From Muribaculaceae bacterium (GTDB lineage Bacteria; Bacteroidota; Bacteroidia; Bacteroidales; Muribaculaceae): a stretch of 53,688 nt of DNA. The notes beneath the pieces were generated by a model. That model had not been told where the DNA came from and did no database searches. It saw only the letters and a list, made by a program, of their open reading frames with translations. Location: NCBI GenBank assembly GCA_022510385.1, contig JAFLTQ010000019.1:1-53688 (forward strand). Direction: 5' to 3'. The translations under genes and the position numbers were made by a program. Positions 50,404-53,688 of this stretch are shown here, piece by piece; within the stretch, counting starts at the first letter, position 1; every line of letters begins with the position of its first letter.

Positions 50404-51174
50404 ATGTTAAAGCATAAAGTTAATATAGCAATAAGTTTAATGATATGCATGGTCCTCATGTCTTGCTCCACCAAGAAGAAGATAACATATCTGCAAGACA
50501 TTCAGCCCAATGTTTCGATGATAGTCCAGACACCACAACCCATAAAATTCGAATCGGGCGACCAGATCAGAATTATAGTGCATAGCCGCGACGGAGAAGT
50601 GGCAAGAGTCTTTAACTTGGAAGGGGGGTCGGGAGAACATTCCCAATATATAGTTGATGCCCAAGGATATGTTGAAATGCCTGTGTTAGGAAGGATTAAA
50701 ATATCAGGGCTGACTCGCGAAGAGGCAGCTCTTGCAATCAAATACAAGTTGCTTGAATCAAGGATGGTGAAAGATCCCATCGTCACAATAGATTATTCCG
50801 GTATGGGGTATACAATCCTTGGAGAAGTAAAGAGTCCGGGGAGAAAATCAATTGAACGCGACCAGATTACTTTGCTTGAGGCAATAGGTGAGGCAGGCGA
50901 TCTCACTATAGATGGAGTCAGGGATAATATACTCGTATTGCGAACGGTGAATGGAGAGCAAACCCCCTATAGGGTTAATCTCCTCGACACTCGGTCACTT
51001 TATTCTTCGCCTGTTTATTATGTGCAACAGAACGATGTGATATATGTTGAGCCTAATGCCAAAAAAGCAACATCAGCAACTGCTACCGGATCCTCCATTC
51101 TCACTCCCGGTTTTTGGATGTCGACCGTCTCGGCCGCAATATCTCTTATCCTCGTCTTCACCAGGATTTTCTAA
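50404..51174 (+). CDS. Polysaccharide export lipoprotein, Wza-like
   Basis: Outer-membrane export protein of capsule/exopolysaccharide secretion, 256 residues. Lipobox Cys21 (MVLMSCSTK) closes the signal peptide. The PES-type domain (about 48-135, FESGDQIRIIVHSRDGE; AQGYVEMPVLGRIKISGLTR) and one SLBB-like segment (about 138-205, YTILGEVKSPGRKSIERDQI) are visible. A single C-terminal helix (GFWMSTVSAAISLILVF) replaces the long amphipathic helix of E. coli Wza, as is usual in Bacteroidetes. It sits between UpxY and the tyrosine autokinase, 17 nt before the latter. Confidence 0.88.
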   Translation: MLKHKVNIAISLMICMVLMSCSTKKKITYLQDIQPNVSMIVQTPQPIKFESGDQIRIIVHSRDGEVARVFNLEGGSGEHSQYIVDAQGYVEMPVLGRIKISGLTREEAALAIKYKLLESRMVKDPIVTIDYSGMGYTILGEVKSPGRKSIERDQITLLEAIGEAGDLTIDGVRDNILVLRTVNGEQTPYRVNLLDTRSLYSSPVYYVQQNDVIYVEPNAKKATSATATGSSILTPGFWMSTVSAAISLILVFTRIF

Positions 51175-51191
51175 CGTTTATATATTGAAAT

Positions 51192-53618
51192 ATGCAACGC
51201 TATATAGGCCGGCAACCGGTTGGGGAAGAACCAATGAATATCCAAGAGCCATCAAATCAAAAGAATCCGGTGAATATCCCTCAAGGGGACTCTATAGTCT
51301 TAAAACTTAAAGATATATTTTATCTTTGCATTAGCAAGTGGTATTGGTTTCTCCTCTCATTGGCCATTGCCCTTACTGCCGGTTATTATTACATCAAAAC
51401 AACGCCTCCGGTTTATCAACGCTCCATCGCAATTCTCATAAAGTCAAAGGAATCAGCCAATGAACCCATCCTTGAAGAAATGGGATTCACCAACACTCCT
51501 TCTAACCTTACAAATGAAATGGAGCTCCTCAAGACAGGCCCCATCGCCTATGAAATAGCCCGTCGGCTTGATCTTAATGTGGAGTATATCAGGCAGGGCC
51601 GATTCCACGATGATGTTTTATACGGTATCGAAGCGCCGGTGAAAATAAGTTTTCTCTCACTACCGGAATATGAAACCGCCTCCTTACATCTGAAACTTGA
51701 TAAAGATGGTGAAATAACTCTTTATGATCTATCTGACAAGGAGCAAACTTTCAACGATAAAATCACAGTTGCTTTTAATGACACTGTCGATACACCCCTC
51801 GGCAATATTGTCGTCACTCCTTCTGCTTCTTATAAGTTAGGCAAAACAGCCGATCTTACAATCCGTCATTCAAATATTAACAACATAATAGGAAGAATAC
51901 AATCCAAAATTTCTCCCTCCCTCAGAAAAAAGAATTCCACAATCATCGACATTAATTACAAGGATGTTTCGCGAGCTCGCGCTGAAGATATTTTGAATAC
52001 ACTTGTCGGCGTTTACAATGAAAACTGGATCAAAGACAGGAATATTAAAACCCAGAATACTGATAAATTCATCAAAGACAGGCTTGCATTTATCGAAGAT
52101 GAACTTGGAAATGTGGAGCAAAATATATCTGCCTGGAAATCACGCAATCTGATGCTTGATGTGGGAGCAGCAGGAAGTTTCGCCCAATCTCAGATTAACG
52201 AGGCGGAACGTGACCTTCAGGAACTCAACAACCAGATATATATGACCAAATATATAAAGGAATATCTTGAGGATGGGAAACATGAGCACCAGCTCCTGCC
52301 GGTTAATTCAGGTATTACTAATTCAAGTATCGAAAGCCTTATTAAGCAATATAACGATAAACTGTTGATACGCAATAACCACCTTGCAAATTCTTCAGCC
52401 CAGAATCCATTGGTGAGGGATCTTGATGAAGATCTTGAAGTCTTGAGGGGTTCAATCTCCCAATCTCTCGATTATGAACTTGCAATGCTTCAGTCGAAAT
52501 CTAATGTTATCAAATCTCGTCAAGGAGTTGCAGTGTCACGAGTGGCGACAAACCCGGAAAAAGCTCAGCAATTGCTCTCTGAGGAACGTCAACAAAAGGT
52601 GAAAGAACAACTATATCTTTATTTGCTTGAAAAACGAGAGGAAAATGAACTCTCTCAAGCTTTCGGAGCTTATAACAACCAGTTTATTGAATCCCCCCAT
52701 GGTAGTAATAACCCCGTAGAGCCGGAAACCGGACGTGTATGGATGATTTGCTTTGCAACCGGACTCTTTTTTCCGGCATTTATAATTTTTGCAACAGAAA
52801 TGTTAAATACCAAGGTGAGAGGTAAAAATGATCTAAAATCATTGAGTGCCCCCTATGCCGGCGACATACCCCTCCATGAACCGAAGAAGAAAAATTTAGT
52901 TGAAAAGTTCAAGAAAAAAGAGATAGTTGAGATTCCAAAAGTTTTAGTGGCTGAAAAGAAACGTGATGTCATCAACGAAGCATTCAGGGTGATACGTACG
53001 AATGTAGAGTTCATTCTTGGTTTCGACTCGCACCATAAGGTTATAATGCTGACTTCATTGACACCAGGCAGCGGTAAAACTTTTATATCTGTCAATCTTG
53101 CCACAGCTTTCGCAATTCGTGATAAGAAAGTTTTACTAATAGACCTTGATTTACGCAAAGGTTCACTATCTCAATATCTTGATAATCCCTCAAAAGGAAT
53201 ATCAAATTATTTGAGCGGACAAGTGGTAGATTTCAGAGAGCTGATAAAACCGTTGGGAAAACTCGATATGCTCCCATGTGGCACATTGCCTCCTAACCCG
53301 GCAGAACTATTATTCACGCCTCGCTTTCAGGAAATGATGGTTCAAGTGAGAGAAGAATATGATTACATCTTTCTGGATTGTCCTCCTGTTGAAGTTGTTG
53401 CAGACGCATCCATTATCAGCAGTTATGCAGATTTGACACTCTTCGTGATTCGCATCGGCAATATGGAGAGAGATAACCTCTATGAAGTAGAGGAATGGTA
53501 TCAGAATAGAAAATTCGGGAAACTTGCAGTTCTTTTAAATGGCATAAAGCAAGGAAGCTCTCGTTATGGCTACCATAAATATGGATATCACAAATATGGC
53601 TACCATTACGGAAATTAA
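51192..53618 (+). CDS. Wzc-like polysaccharide co-polymerase/tyrosine autokinase
   Basis: Inner-membrane chain-length regulator with a cytoplasmic BY-kinase, 808 residues. TM1 at about 48-68, a large periplasmic part (Wzz domain, coiled coils, GNVE-type region to about 510), TM2 at about 517-537. The kinase domain follows: Walker A LTPGSGKTFISVNLA (about 621-635), Walker A' VLLIDLDLR (about 647-655) and Walker B YIFLDCPPVE (about 723-732). The C-terminus is a Tyr-rich tail of YGYHK repeats (about 793-806) with seven Tyr, the substrate for autophosphorylation. It acts with the Wza-like protein just upstream. The downstream locus is cut by the window, right after a tandem repeat. Confidence 0.92.
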   Translation: MQRYIGRQPVGEEPMNIQEPSNQKNPVNIPQGDSIVLKLKDIFYLCISKWYWFLLSLAIALTAGYYYIKTTPPVYQRSIAILIKSKESANEPILEEMGFTNTPSNLTNEMELLKTGPIAYEIARRLDLNVEYIRQGRFHDDVLYGIEAPVKISFLSLPEYETASLHLKLDKDGEITLYDLSDKEQTFNDKITVAFNDTVDTPLGNIVVTPSASYKLGKTADLTIRHSNINNIIGRIQSKISPSLRKKNSTIIDINYKDVSRARAEDILNTLVGVYNENWIKDRNIKTQNTDKFIKDRLAFIEDELGNVEQNISAWKSRNLMLDVGAAGSFAQSQINEAERDLQELNNQIYMTKYIKEYLEDGKHEHQLLPVNSGITNSSIESLIKQYNDKLLIRNNHLANSSAQNPLVRDLDEDLEVLRGSISQSLDYELAMLQSKSNVIKSRQGVAVSRVATNPEKAQQLLSEERQQKVKEQLYLYLLEKREENELSQAFGAYNNQFIESPHGSNNPVEPETGRVWMICFATGLFFPAFIIFATEMLNTKVRGKNDLKSLSAPYAGDIPLHEPKKKNLVEKFKKKEIVEIPKVLVAEKKRDVINEAFRVIRTNVEFILGFDSHHKVIMLTSLTPGSGKTFISVNLATAFAIRDKKVLLIDLDLRKGSLSQYLDNPSKGISNYLSGQVVDFRELIKPLGKLDMLPCGTLPPNPAELLFTPRFQEMMVQVREEYDYIFLDCPPVEVVADASIISSYADLTLFVIRIGNMERDNLYEVEEWYQNRKFGKLAVLLNGIKQGSSRYGYHKYGYHKYGYHYGN

Positions 53619-53619
53619 T

Positions 53620-53688
53620 TAAGTAAGAAACAATAAGTAAGAAACAATAAGTAAGAAACAATAAGTAAGAAACAATAAGTAAGAAACA
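53620..53688. repeat. 14-bp tandem repeat at the window edge
   Basis: Unit TAAGTAAGAAACAA in four full copies (53620, 53634, 53648, 53662) and a 13-bp fifth copy at the end (53676-53688). It begins just after the stop of the tyrosine-kinase gene. The array continues beyond the window; the total length is unknown, and the window end may be an assembly break. Confidence 0.9.

Noticed and set aside
1..53688. Prophage, integrative element or insertion sequence
   Set aside because: No integrase, transposase, tRNA-flanking repeat or phage structural gene was seen; only the TPR/OB gene and the toxin/antitoxin-like pair hint at transfer.

Overview
The window looks like chromosomal DNA of a Bacteroidales bacterium, most likely near Muribaculaceae, Prevotella or Bacteroides (inference from gene content). 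The pointers are promoters of the Bacteroidetes type (-7 box TAnnTTTG, usually followed by C) and almost no Shine-Dalgarno sequences. Others are lipoproteins with short lipoboxes, BspA-type leucine-rich repeats, a FISUMP (Fibrobacter paralogous family) protein, a UpxY antiterminator ahead of a Wza/Wzc capsule locus, a fused FeoA-FeoB, and EtfBA plus acyl-CoA dehydrogenase. I see no rRNA, tRNA, CRISPR array, insertion sequence or prophage. Both window ends cut through context: the left end interrupts an imelysin gene and the right end lies inside a 14-bp tandem repeat.

Layout. 1-2 kb: an imelysin lipoprotein and outer-membrane porin operon (probably iron-linked). 2-8 kb: a beta-helix carbohydrate-binding lipoprotein, a ZIP metal transporter, an MFS transporter and a flavodoxin-like oxidoreductase. 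8-14 kb: a giant LRR surface protein behind a long, highly structured leader, and a FISUMP protein. 14.3-15.2 kb: a two-gene toxin/antitoxin-like module with a 16-bp palindrome upstream. 15.6-19.6 kb: a membrane protein, a secreted CMD-cupin fusion, a secreted cyclophilin-like protein, a divergent AraC regulator and an acetyltransferase. 19.6-21.4 kb: an ArsR regulator with a metallothionein-like loop and a heavy-metal permease carrying an HMA domain. 21.5-24.9 kb: a hydrolase, then serine acetyltransferase and cysteine synthase. 25-28.6 kb: pyruvate:ferredoxin oxidoreductase.

28.8-36.3 kb is a leftward run: TetR, a FabH-like ketoacyl synthase, a duplicated-domain lipoprotein, FabG, IspD, RecG and a DEAD-box helicase, coupling lipid and isoprenoid precursor synthesis with DNA/RNA housekeeping. 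36.6-43.6 kb, rightward: ClpC (with a textbook sigma-54 promoter), a TPR/OB-fold protein of unknown role, and FeoAB. 43.6-45.5 kb, leftward: diacylglycerol/undecaprenol kinase, a PAP2 phosphatase and a PD40 protein, a likely lipid-carrier or envelope operon. 45.6-49.3 kb: etfB-etfA-acyl-CoA dehydrogenase. 49.4-53.6 kb: the start of a capsule/exopolysaccharide locus (UpxY, Wza-like, Wzc-like).

The parts I found most worth a second look are the structured leader and small ORF before the LRR gene, the sigma-54 promoter of clpC, the Cys-rich ArsR with its operator wrapped around the -7 box, the toxin/antitoxin-like pair, the UpxY leader with an ops-like element, and the TPR/OB-fold protein.
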